From: Krasilnikoviella flava
GTDB lineage: Bacteria > Actinomycetota > Actinomycetes > Actinomycetales > Cellulomonadaceae
Length of the DNA: 64,000 nt
Direction of reading: 5' to 3'
Assembly: GCF_900167525.1 (NCBI RefSeq)
Contig: NZ_FUZQ01000008.1
Span: 299,034 to 363,033, forward strand
Both the position numbers and the translations under genes were made by a program. Every line of letters starts with the position of its first letter. Positions within the stretch are counted from its first letter, which is position 1. Positions 28,902-37,300 of the stretch are shown piece by piece. The notes beneath the pieces were generated by a model. The model worked only from the letters and a program-made list of their open reading frames with translations. It did no database searches and was not told the origin of the DNA.

Positions 28902-29798
28902 TCAGGCCGGCTGCGCCACGGCCAGGTTGGCCTCCCCCACGAGCTCGAGCAGGCGGGCCGCGGTGGGCTCGGCCGTCGGCGACGCGATCGCGGCGACCAC
29001 CCACTCCGGCGCGCCCTGCGCGGGGAGCTCCAGCACGGCCAGCCCGGCGGCCTGCGGCTTGGCCGCGACGTGCTGTGGCACGACCGCGATGCCGAGGCCG
29101 CGCTGCACGAAGTCGAGCAGCGTGTGGACGTCGTCCACGCTCATCCGCACCCGGCGCTCGAGGTGCCGGGCGGCGAACGCGTCGTCGGCGAGCCGCCGGA
29201 TGGCCCACTGCTCGCGGAAGTCGACGAAGTCCCGGTCGACGAGGTCCTCCCAGGCGACCGCTGGCGCCGTGGCGAGCGGGTCGGTCGCGTGCGTGAGCAG
29301 GACGACCGGGCGGCGGCCGAGCTCGAGGCGGCGCAGCGCGCCGAGGTGCTCGGTGGCGGCGACGAACGCGACGTCGAGACCGCCCGCACGCACCTGGGCG
29401 GTGAGCTCGCGCGAGCCCGCCTGGGTGAACTGGACGTCCACGAGCGGGTAGCGCAGCCGGAACCGCTCGAGCAGCGGCGCGACGTCGACCACGCCGAGGC
29501 ACTGCTCGGCCCCGAGCCGCAGGCGCCCGGAGAGCTGGTGGCTCGCGCGCACGACGGCGTCGCGGCCCGCTGCCGCCTGGGCGAGCATCCGCCGCGCGAA
29601 CGGCAGCAGTGCCCGCCCGGCGTCGGTGAGCCCGACCTGCCGCGTAGTGCGCAGGAACAGGTCGGCGCCGAGCTCGCGCTCGAGGTTACGGATCGCGGCG
29701 GACAGGCCGGACTGCGTGACGCCGCAGAGGGATGCCGCCCGCGTGAAGTGGCCCTCCTCCGCCACCGCGACGAGGTATTCCATCTGCCGCAGCTCCAT
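28902..29798 (-). CDS. LysR-family transcriptional regulator
   Basis: A 298-residue protein with an N-terminal LysR helix-turn-helix (MELRQMEYLVAVAEEGHFTR, GVTQSGLSAAIRNLERELGA, LFLRTTRQVGLTDAGRAL) and a two-lobed effector domain (LRLGAEQCLGVVDVAPLLER onward). Start ATG 29798 begins the classical MELRQ N terminus; the longer frame reaching 30041 overlaps the next gene and is rejected. Divergent from two aldo/keto reductase genes, which it probably regulates. Confidence 0.92.
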   Translation of the reverse strand: MELRQMEYLVAVAEEGHFTRAASLCGVTQSGLSAAIRNLERELGADLFLRTTRQVGLTDAGRALLPFARRMLAQAAAGRDAVVRASHQLSGRLRLGAEQCLGVVDVAPLLERFRLRYPLVDVQFTQAGSRELTAQVRAGGLDVAFVAATEHLGALRRLELGRRPVVLLTHATDPLATAPAVAWEDLVDRDFVDFREQWAIRRLADDAFAARHLERRVRMSVDDVHTLLDFVQRGLGIAVVPQHVAAKPQAAGLAVLELPAQGAPEWVVAAIASPTAEPTAARLLELVGEANLAVAQPA

Positions 29799-29827
29799 TG
29801 ATCGCTCCCGTTGCTGAAACCTATGAC

Positions 29828-29842
29828 GTCCAGTTGTTGGAC
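29828..29842. promoter_or_regulatory. Candidate LysR-type operator
   Basis: GTCCA-GTTGT-TGGAC is a perfect dyad inside a looser one (TGACGTCCA / TGGACTCATCA), centred in the 97-base gap between the divergent LysR gene and the aldo/keto reductase. Confidence 0.5.
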
Positions 29843-29895
29843 TCATCAACCCAGGTCTTCCTATCGTCGGAGGCACCGACGACACAAGGAGAGCC

Positions 29896-30756
29896 GTGAA
29901 AGCTCGCACGATCGGAACCCGGACCGTCAGCGCGATCGGGCTCGGCGGCATGCCGATGTCCATCGAGGGCCGCCCGGACGAGGCCCGCTCGATCGCCACC
30001 GTCCACGCGGCGCTCGACGCGGGGGTCACCCTCGTCGACACCGCCGACGCCTACCACCTGCACGCCGGCGAGGTCGGCCACAACGAGGAGCTCATCGCGC
30101 GTGCGCTGCGCTCCTGGGGCGGCGACGCGTCCGCCGTCCTGGTCGCGACCAAGGGCGGCCACCTGCGCCCCGGCGACGGGTCGTGGACCCAGGACGGGCG
30201 CCCCGAGCACCTCAAGCAGGCCGCCCGGGAGTCCGCCCGGCGCCTCGGCGTCGAGGCGATCGGGCTGTACCAGTTCCACCGCCCGGACCCCGCCGTCCCC
30301 TACGCCGAGTCGGTCGGCGCGTTGGCCGAGCTGCTCGACGAGGGCGTCATCGTCCAGGCCGGCATCTCGAACGCGAGCACCGCCCAGATCGACGAGGCGA
30401 ACGAGGTGCTCGACGGTCGGCTCGCGTCCGTGCAGAACCAGTTCTCGCCCGCGTACCGCTCCAGCCTCGTCGAGCTCGAGCACTGCGCGTCCCTCGGTGT
30501 CGCGTTCCTGCCCTGGTCGCCGCTCGGCGGCATCCGCCGGGCCGGCGAGGTCGGCACCGCGCACGCCGCGTTCGGCCGCGTCGCCGAGCGCCACGGCGTC
30601 AGCCCGCAGCAGGTCACGCTCGCGTGGGAGCTCGCGCTCGCGCCCGTCGTCGTCCCCATCCCGGGGGCGTCGCGACCGGCGAGCATCGAGGACTCGGCGC
30701 GGGCCGTCGACCTCGTCCTGTCCGCCGACGAGCTCGCCGAGCTGTCCGGCTCCTGA
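29896..30756 (+). CDS. Aldo/keto reductase
   Basis: A 286-residue NADPH-dependent reductase. The tetrad appears as Asp/Tyr in LVDTADAYHLH, Lys in VLVATKGGHL, His in LYQFHRPDPA; the cofactor segment reads VVVPIPGASRPASIEDSARA. AAGGAG precedes the GTG/ATG region start at 29896. It is the first gene downstream of the LysR-type divergent promoter, followed 53 bases later by a second, distinct aldo/keto reductase. Confidence 0.9.
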   Translation: MKARTIGTRTVSAIGLGGMPMSIEGRPDEARSIATVHAALDAGVTLVDTADAYHLHAGEVGHNEELIARALRSWGGDASAVLVATKGGHLRPGDGSWTQDGRPEHLKQAARESARRLGVEAIGLYQFHRPDPAVPYAESVGALAELLDEGVIVQAGISNASTAQIDEANEVLDGRLASVQNQFSPAYRSSLVELEHCASLGVAFLPWSPLGGIRRAGEVGTAHAAFGRVAERHGVSPQQVTLAWELALAPVVVPIPGASRPASIEDSARAVDLVLSADELAELSGS

Positions 30757-30809
30757 GCCCGGTCGCGCACCACCACCGACCCCATCTCTCCCCCGATCGA
30801 GGAGGATCC

Positions 30810-31745
30810 ATGCGAACAGTCCCCCTGGGCCCCACCGGCCGCCAGGTCCCCAACGTCGTGCTCGGCCTCATGCGCATCCAGCAGATGGACGACGACGCCG
30901 TCCGCGAGCTCGTGCGCACCGCCCGCGACGCGGGCATCGACTTCGTCGACCACGCGGACGTCTACGGCGAGGACCTGCACGGCTGCGAGCGCCGCTTCGC
31001 CGAGGCCATGCGGCTGACGCCGTCCGAGCGCGAGCAGCTCACCATCCAGTCCAAGGCCGGCATCGTGCGCGAGGGCCCGTACTTCGACTTCTCGTACGAG
31101 CACCTGGTCGAGTCGGTCGAGGGGTCGCTCACCGCGCTGGGCACCGACCACCTCGACGTGCTCCTGCTGCACCGCCCGGACGCGCTCGTCGAGCCGGACG
31201 AGGTGGCGCGCGCGTTCGACCACCTCGAGTCGTCGGGCAAGGTGCGCGCCTTCGGCGTCTCCAACCACACCCCCGGCCAGATCGAGCTGCTGAAGCGGTC
31301 GGTGCGCCAGCCGATCGTGGCGAACCAGCTGCAGCTGTCGATCACGCACGCCCCGATCGTGGCGCAGGGCGTCGCGGCCAACATGGCCGGCGAGGACCAG
31401 TCGCTCACCCTCGACGGCGGCGGGATCCTCGACTACTGCCGCCTGCACGACATCACCGTGCAGGCCTGGTCGCCGTTCCAGGCCGGGTTCTTCACCGGCG
31501 TGTTCCTCGGCTCGGACGACTACCCCGCGCTCAACGCGGTGATCGACCGCCTCGCGGCGAAGTACGACGTGCCGCCCATCGCGGTCGCCGTCGCCTGGAT
31601 CACGCGCCACCCGGCGGGCATGCAGGTGGTGCTCGGCACGACGACGCCGGAGCGCGTCGCGGGCGCGGCGCAGGGCTCGGACCTCCCGCTCACGCGGGCC
31701 GAGTGGTACGAGCTGTTCCGCGCCGCGGGGTACCGCGTGCCCTGA
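30810..31745 (+). CDS. Aldo/keto reductase, YdhF-like
   Basis: A 311-residue member of the YdhF-type subgroup: VVLGLMRIQQMDDDAV at the N terminus, Asp/Tyr in FVDHADVYGEDLHG, Lys in TIQSKAGIV, His in VLLLHRPDALVEPDEV, and the characteristic QLQLSITHAPIVAQGVAANM before the C-terminal cofactor loop VVLGTTTPERV. GAGGAGG lies five bases before ATG 30810. Only about 25 percent like its upstream neighbour by eye, so not a recent duplicate. Likely the same LysR-controlled unit. Confidence 0.9.
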   Translation: MRTVPLGPTGRQVPNVVLGLMRIQQMDDDAVRELVRTARDAGIDFVDHADVYGEDLHGCERRFAEAMRLTPSEREQLTIQSKAGIVREGPYFDFSYEHLVESVEGSLTALGTDHLDVLLLHRPDALVEPDEVARAFDHLESSGKVRAFGVSNHTPGQIELLKRSVRQPIVANQLQLSITHAPIVAQGVAANMAGEDQSLTLDGGGILDYCRLHDITVQAWSPFQAGFFTGVFLGSDDYPALNAVIDRLAAKYDVPPIAVAVAWITRHPAGMQVVLGTTTPERVAGAAQGSDLPLTRAEWYELFRAAGYRVP

Positions 31746-31778
31746 CCCGGCCGCGCAGCACCGTGCGGCCAGGTCAGG
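31741..31778. terminator. Bidirectional terminator between convergent genes
   Basis: CCTGACC then GGCCGC pair with GCGGCC then GGTCAGG (13 bp with one C-A mismatch) around a 10-base loop. Both stop codons (31743-31745 plus strand; 31774-31776 minus strand) lie inside the arms. Confidence 0.65.
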
Positions 31779-32157
31779 AGACGAGCAGCACCAGACCGAC
31801 CAGGACCATGACGGCCGCCGTCGCGGCGTGCACCCCGTAGACGGCGGCCCGGGGGCCTCCGGCGCGGGCCACGGTCACGGCGTCGCAGACCGGCATGATG
31901 GCGGCCGCGACCATGGCCGCGCCGAGCAGCTGCGGCGAGCCGCCGACCAGCACCACGAGCAGGAGGAGCCCGGCGCCGATGTCGCGGTTGCCCTTGACCT
32001 GCGCCCAGGACCGGAAGGCGTGATCCTCGACCGGTGTGCCGGGGATGCCGAAGTCGGCGGCGATGCCCGGCGCCCGGACGAAGCTCGCGCCCATGACCAC
32101 GACGGCCGCGGCGATCAGCCCGGCGACCACGGTGGCGACGGTGGAGACGGTGGTCAT
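31774..32157 (-). CDS. DUF4267-like small membrane protein
   Basis: A 127-residue protein with about four membrane segments (VATVVAGLIAAAVVVMGASF, DIGAGLLLLVVLVGG, LLGAAMVAAAIMPVCDAVTV, ATAAVMVLVGLVLLVS) and the soluble-face motif GIPGTPVEDHAFRSWAQVKGNRDI seen, in part, in DUF4267 proteins. Function unknown. Its ATG overlaps the stop of the quinone-oxidoreductase-like gene (ATGA), so they are co-translated. Confidence 0.75.
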   Translation of the reverse strand: MTTVSTVATVVAGLIAAAVVVMGASFVRAPGIAADFGIPGTPVEDHAFRSWAQVKGNRDIGAGLLLLVVLVGGSPQLLGAAMVAAAIMPVCDAVTVARAGGPRAAVYGVHAATAAVMVLVGLVLLVS

Positions 32158-33074
32158 CACGGGAGCACCAGGACCCGGCCGCGGACGCCGCCCTTGGCCA
32201 GCAGCTGGTAGGCGCTGACGACCTCCGCGAGCGGGAGGGTCGCGTGGATCCTGACGGGGACGGCCCCGTCGACCACACGGTCGAGCAGCCTCGCGAGCAG
32301 CCGCCCGTCCGGACGACTGACGACGACGTCGACCGCGATGCCGCGCTCCGCGGCAGGTTCGAGGCCTGGCTTCACGCCGACGAACTTCCCGCCGGCACGG
32401 ACGAGCGACACCGCCTCGTCCTGCATCGCCGCGGCGTCGGCGACCACGTCCCACCCGGCCCGGGGCGCGGCGGTGAAGCCGACGCCGAGCCCGTGGACGA
32501 ACGCCTCGTCGCCGGGGCGCGCCAGACCGGTCACCTCCCAGCCCCGCTCCGCGGCGAGGACCGCGACCGCTGCCCCCACCCCGCCGGCCGCCCCCGTCAC
32601 CAGGAGGCGGCGCCCCTCCGCCGGCACGGCGCCGAGCACCTCCAGCAGCTGGGCGGCGGTCGTGAGGGGCAGGGGCAGGCTCGCCGCGACGTTGGGGCAC
32701 ATCCCGTCGGGCAGCACGGCGACGTCGGCGGCGTCGACCACGACGTGGTCGGCGTGCGCACCGTGATCACGGTCGAAGCCGCCGACGAAGCCGGCCACCC
32801 GGGTGCCGACCGTCAGCTCGACGTCGTCGCCCGCCGCCTCCACGACTCCCGAGAAGTCCGAGCCGAGCCCGGTGTGCTCGGGCTGGGTCACCAGGCCGAG
32901 GCGGTGGAGACCGCCGCCCGTGACGTCGAGGTCGACGGGGTTGATCGCCGCGGCGGCGACCTTGACCCGCACCTGCCCCTGCCCGGGCTCCGGGACGGGC
33001 ACGTCGAGGATCTCGATCGACTCCGGTCCGTGCGGCGTGCGGACCACGGCGCGGCGCGATGTCTGCTGGTTCAT
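32157..33074 (-). CDS. Zinc-independent medium-chain NADP-dependent oxidoreductase
   Basis: A 305-residue quinone-oxidoreductase-like MDR protein: GQVRVKVAAAAINPVDLDV, GSDFSGVVEAAGDDVELTVG, then the nucleotide-binding LLVTGAAGGVGAAVAVLAAE and a C-terminal VVSAYQLLAKGGVRGRVLVL. The zinc ligands of alcohol dehydrogenases are absent. Such enzymes reduce quinones or enones. It is divergent from an HxlR-type regulator and overlaps DUF4267 downstream. Confidence 0.9.
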   Translation of the reverse strand: MNQQTSRRAVVRTPHGPESIEILDVPVPEPGQGQVRVKVAAAAINPVDLDVTGGGLHRLGLVTQPEHTGLGSDFSGVVEAAGDDVELTVGTRVAGFVGGFDRDHGAHADHVVVDAADVAVLPDGMCPNVAASLPLPLTTAAQLLEVLGAVPAEGRRLLVTGAAGGVGAAVAVLAAERGWEVTGLARPGDEAFVHGLGVGFTAAPRAGWDVVADAAAMQDEAVSLVRAGGKFVGVKPGLEPAAERGIAVDVVVSRPDGRLLARLLDRVVDGAVPVRIHATLPLAEVVSAYQLLAKGGVRGRVLVLP

Positions 33075-33172
33075 GGCTCAGTGCTCCTTCGTCGGTGCTG
33101 GGTGGTGCGTGGGTGTTGCACAGGTGCCGACTCACCACCACCATGGACAAGCCGCTTCCGATCGGGAAGTAG

Positions 33173-33186
33173 GCACCTTGAGGTGC
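33173..33186. promoter_or_regulatory. Dyad in the MDR / HxlR divergent gap
   Basis: GCACCT-TG-AGGTGC is a perfect dyad within AGTAGGCACCTTGAGGTGCG, next to a second partial copy (CAGGTGCCGACTC) at 33121-33133. HxlR regulators usually bind such sites between divergent genes. Confidence 0.55.
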
Positions 33187-33213
33187 GTAAGTCACCAGCC
33201 GACGGGAGAGCCC

Positions 33214-33660
33214 ATGCCGACCATGACCGCCACGCAGCAGCGCGCCGTCGCGAAGCGGGAGTACGACGCGTTCCTCGACGTGTGCCCGAGCCGCCAGCTC
33301 CTCGCCCGGATCTCCGACAAGTGGGTCGCGCTCGTGCTCGCCGCGCTGGGCGGCGACGGCCCCGGCTCGGGGCCCGCGCAGGGGCGGCGGCCGATGCGCT
33401 ACTCCGAGCTCGCCCGGCAGATCTCCGGCGTGAGCCAGAAGATGCTCACCCAGACCCTGCGCTCGCTGGAGCGCGACGGGATGCTGACCCGGTCCGTCAC
33501 CGCGACGGTTCCCGTGACCGTCACGTACGAGCTGACGGATCTCGGCGTCTCCCTGCAGGGCGTCATGCGGGACATCAAGGCGTGGGCGGAGGGGCACATG
33601 GACGAGGTCCTCACCCATCGCGACGACCACGACCGGCGGCAGCAGTCGGACGTGGGGTAG
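33214..33660 (+). CDS. HxlR-family transcriptional regulator
   Basis: A 148-residue winged-helix protein: CPSRQLLARISDKWVALVLA, MRYSELARQISGVSQKMLTQ, TLRSLERDGMLTRSVTATVP and YELTDLGVSLQGVM. The single N-terminal Cys (DVCPS) is where many HxlR proteins carry a redox-sensing cysteine. GGGAG lies five bases before ATG 33214. It probably represses or activates the divergent oxidoreductase in response to a quinone, aldehyde or oxidant. Confidence 0.92.
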   Translation: MPTMTATQQRAVAKREYDAFLDVCPSRQLLARISDKWVALVLAALGGDGPGSGPAQGRRPMRYSELARQISGVSQKMLTQTLRSLERDGMLTRSVTATVPVTVTYELTDLGVSLQGVMRDIKAWAEGHMDEVLTHRDDHDRRQQSDVG

Positions 33661-33729
33661 TCGTCCCGGCGAACGCCGTCGCGCGTTCCGCATACGCTCC
33701 CGCAACATGACGACGTGTGGGCTGGGGCG

Positions 33730-34329
33730 ATGACCGCTCCCGCCCCTGCGCCGCGCCCGCGCCTCGGCCTGCCCCTGCTGTTCACGACGTACCTCGCCCT
33801 GGTCACCTGGCTCGTCCTGTGGAAGCTCGGCACGCCCGCGATCGGCGATCCCGGCAGCCGCGTCATCAAGCTGGTGCCCTTCGTCGCCGCCGGGGGCTCC
33901 GGCGCGAGCGAGCCCGTCGAGCTCGTCCTGAACCTCGTGATCTTCCTGCCCTTCGGCGTCTACCTCGGGCTCCTCGTCCCGGCGTGGCCGTGGTGGAAGG
34001 TCGCCGGCACCCTCGCGGGCGCGAGCGCGCTCCTCGAGGTCGCGCAGTACGTGCTGGCGGTCGGGAGCTCGGACGTCACCGACGTCGTCGTCAACACCGC
34101 CGGCGGCCTGGCCGGGCTCGGCGTCGTCGCGCTCGCACGCCGCACGTTCCGGGCCCGGACGGCCGCGGTCATGACCCGGTGGTGCGCCGCCGGGACGACG
34201 CTCGCCCTGCTCGCGGCGGGGCTCTTCGTCGCCTCGCCGGTGCGCCTCACCGGACCCCCTCCGGGCGACGTCGTGGTCGGCTGTCCGGACGATGCGGCGG
34301 CCGGGCACGAATCACCTTGCCGAGGTTGA
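33730..34329 (+). CDS. VanZ-family membrane protein
   Basis: A 199-residue protein with about five membrane segments: LGLPLLFTTYLALVTWLVLW, the VanZ-typical ELVLNLVIFLPFGVYLGLLV, KVAGTLAGASALLEVAQYVL with SSDVTDVVVNTAGGLAGLGV, and a last helix near 160-180. VanZ relatives occur widely in actinobacteria without a link to glycopeptide resistance; the function is unknown. The stop is 14 bases before the HrpA start, so they may be one transcript. Confidence 0.85.
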   Translation: MTAPAPAPRPRLGLPLLFTTYLALVTWLVLWKLGTPAIGDPGSRVIKLVPFVAAGGSGASEPVELVLNLVIFLPFGVYLGLLVPAWPWWKVAGTLAGASALLEVAQYVLAVGSSDVTDVVVNTAGGLAGLGVVALARRTFRARTAAVMTRWCAAGTTLALLAAGLFVASPVRLTGPPPGDVVVGCPDDAAAGHESPCRG

Positions 34330-34343
34330 GAGAATGGGACGTC

Positions 34344-37300
34344 GTGAGCACCGAGCCCAGCCCCGCACCGCAGTCGTCGTCGGACGACGGCGGTGCGCGT
34401 CGTCCCCGCCGCCGGGGCCGCGGGCGAGGTGAGGGCGCCGGTCAGGGGCGCGCGAACGGCGACGGGAAGCGCGGCGCCGTGCGGCGCTCCGGGCCCCGCC
34501 GGGTCAGCCGCGAGCAGCTGGAGAAGGCCGCCGCGCTGCGCGCCGCCGTCGAGGTGCCGCCGATCGTCTACCCCGAGCAGCTGCCGGTCTCGGCGCGCCG
34601 GGAGGACATCGCCGCCGCGATCCGCGACCACCAGGTCGTCGTCGTCGCGGGCGAGACGGGCTCGGGCAAGACGACCCAGCTGCCGAAGATCCTGCTCGAG
34701 CTCGGCCGCGGCCGGAAGGGCCAGATCGGGCACACGCAGCCCCGGCGCATCGCGGCCCGCAGCGTCGCGGAGCGCGTCGCGGAGGAGCTGGGCACCGAGC
34801 TGGGCGGCGTCGTCGGCTACCAGGTGCGGTTCACCGACACGTCGTCGTCGGAGACGCTGGTCAAGGTCATGACCGACGGCATCCTGCTGGCCCAGATCCA
34901 GCGGGACCCGGACCTGCTCGCCTACGACACGATCGTCATCGACGAGGCGCACGAGCGGTCGCTCAACATCGACTTCCTGCTCGGCTACCTGTCGCGGCTG
35001 CTGCCCCGCCGGCCGGACCTCAAGGTGATCATCACCTCCGCGACCATCGACTCCGAGCGATTCGCCGCGCACTTCTCGCCGTCGCACCTCGCCGAGGTGG
35101 GCGGCGCGCCCGAGGCCGTCGTCGACGTGCTCCCCGACCACGCGCCCGTCGTCGAGGTGACCGGCCGCACGTACCCGGTCGAGATCCGCTGGCGCCCGCT
35201 GTCCCCGGACACCGACCCCGCCGCCCCCGCGAAGAAGAAGGGCGAGGAGAAGGACCTGGTCACGGGCATCGTCGAGGCCTGCGACGAGCTGATGCGCGAG
35301 GGCTCCGGCGACATCCTCGTGTTCCTGTCCGGCGAGCGGGAGATCCACGACGCCGCCGACGCGCTGGAGGGGCACCTCAAGGACCGCGTGCGGGACGCCA
35401 AGCGCCCCGACCACGTCGAGATCCTGCCGCTGTACTCGCGGCTGTCGGCGGCCGAGCAGCACCGCGTGTTCCAGTCCCACCCGGGTCGGCGGATCGTGCT
35501 GTCGACCAATGTCGCGGAGACGTCGCTGACGGTGCCGGGCATCCACTACGTCGTCGACCCGGGCACGGCCCGCATCTCGCGCTACTCCAAGGCGACCAAG
35601 GTGCAGCGGCTGCCGATCGAGCCGATCAGCCAGGCGAGCGCCAACCAGCGCTCCGGGCGGTCGGGGCGCGTGGCCGACGGCGTCGCGATCCGGCTCTACT
35701 CGCAGGACGACTTCGAGGCGCGGCCGGAGTTCACCGAGCCGGAGATCCTGCGCACGTCGCTCGCGTCCGTGCTGCTGCAGATGATCTCCGTCGGCGTCGT
35801 GAAGACCCCCGACGACGTGTCCCGCTTCCCGTTCGTCGAGCCCCCGGACACGCGGGCCGTGCGCGACGGCGTGCAGCTGCTGTCCGAGCTGGGCGCGCTG
35901 GAGACGAAGGACGGCGCGACGCGGCTCACCGACGTCGGCCGCACGCTCGCCCAGCTCCCGATGGACCCGCGACTGGCGCGCATGATCATCGAGGGCGCGA
36001 AGCGCGGCGTCGCGCGCGAGGTCGCGATCATCGCGGCGCTGCTGTCCATCCAGGACCCGCGCGAGCGCCCCGCCGAGACCCGCGCGCAGGCGGACCAGCT
36101 GCACGCCCGGTTCACCGACCAGAAGTCGGACTTCCTCACGGCGCTGAACCTGTGGGAGTACGTGCGCGGCCAGCAGCACGAGATGGGCTCGTCCGCGTTC
36201 CGCCGCCTGTGCAAGGCGGAGTACCTCAACTTCCTGCGCATCCGCGAGTGGCAGGACGTCGTGGCGCAGCTGCGCGAGATGGCCAAGCCGCTCGGCATCG
36301 ACATGTCGTTCAAGCCCCGCACCCCCGAGTTGTCAGAGCCACGTGAGGGTATAGCGCCACCTGGCTCTGACAACTCCGTGGACCTGCGCCACCAGTGGGA
36401 CGACGACACCATCCACCGGTCGCTGCTGGCCGGGCTGCTGAGCCAGATCGGCATGCAGGACACGGGCGAGATCAAGGCGTCGTCGGTGGCGCACCTGCGC
36501 GGCGAGGCCCGCGCCCGCGCGCTGCGCCAGGCCGCCAAGCGCGCCCGCAACGAGTACGTGGGCGCGCGCGGCGCCCGGTTCGCGATCTTCCCCGGCTCGC
36601 CGCTGAGCAAGAAGCCGCCGGAGTGGATCATGGCCGGCGAGCTCGTCGAGACGTCCCGCCTGTGGGCGCGCGACGTCGCCCGGATCAAGCCCGAGTGGGC
36701 AGAGGAGCTGGCCGGGTCCCTGGCCAAGCACACCTACTCCGACCCGCACTGGTCCACCAAGCAGGGCGCGGCGATGGCCACGGAGAAGGTGCTGCTGTAC
36801 GGCGTGCCGATCGTGGCCGACCGCCCCGTGCTCTACGCGAAGGTGGACCCCGAGGCGGCGCGCGAGATGTTCGTGCGGCACGCGCTCGTCGAGGGGCAGT
36901 GGACCACCCACCACACGTTCTTCGCCGAGAACCGGCGCCTGCTCGCCGAGGCCGAGGAGCTCGAGGCGCGCTCGCGGCAGCGCGGCCTCGTCGCGTCCGA
37001 GGACGACCTCTTCGCCTTCTACGACGAGCGCGTGCCCGACGACGTCGTCAGCGCCGCCCACTTCGACCGCTGGTGGAGGACGGCGCAGCGCGAGGCCCCG
37101 GACCTGCTGACGTTCACGCTCGACCAGCTCGTCGACACCGGCGCCGTCGACACCTCCGAGTTCCCGGAGACCTGGACGCAGGGCGAGGTCACGCTGCCCC
37201 TGACGTACCAGTTCCAGCCGGGCGCCGCGGCCGACGGCGTCACCGTGCACGTCCCGCTGTCGATCCTCAACCGGGTCGCCCCCGCGGGCTTCGACTGGAT

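Noticed and set aside
34344..36179. Long minus-strand frame under hrpA (about 740 codons)
   Set aside because: Antisense shadow of the helicase core with no recognisable motif.
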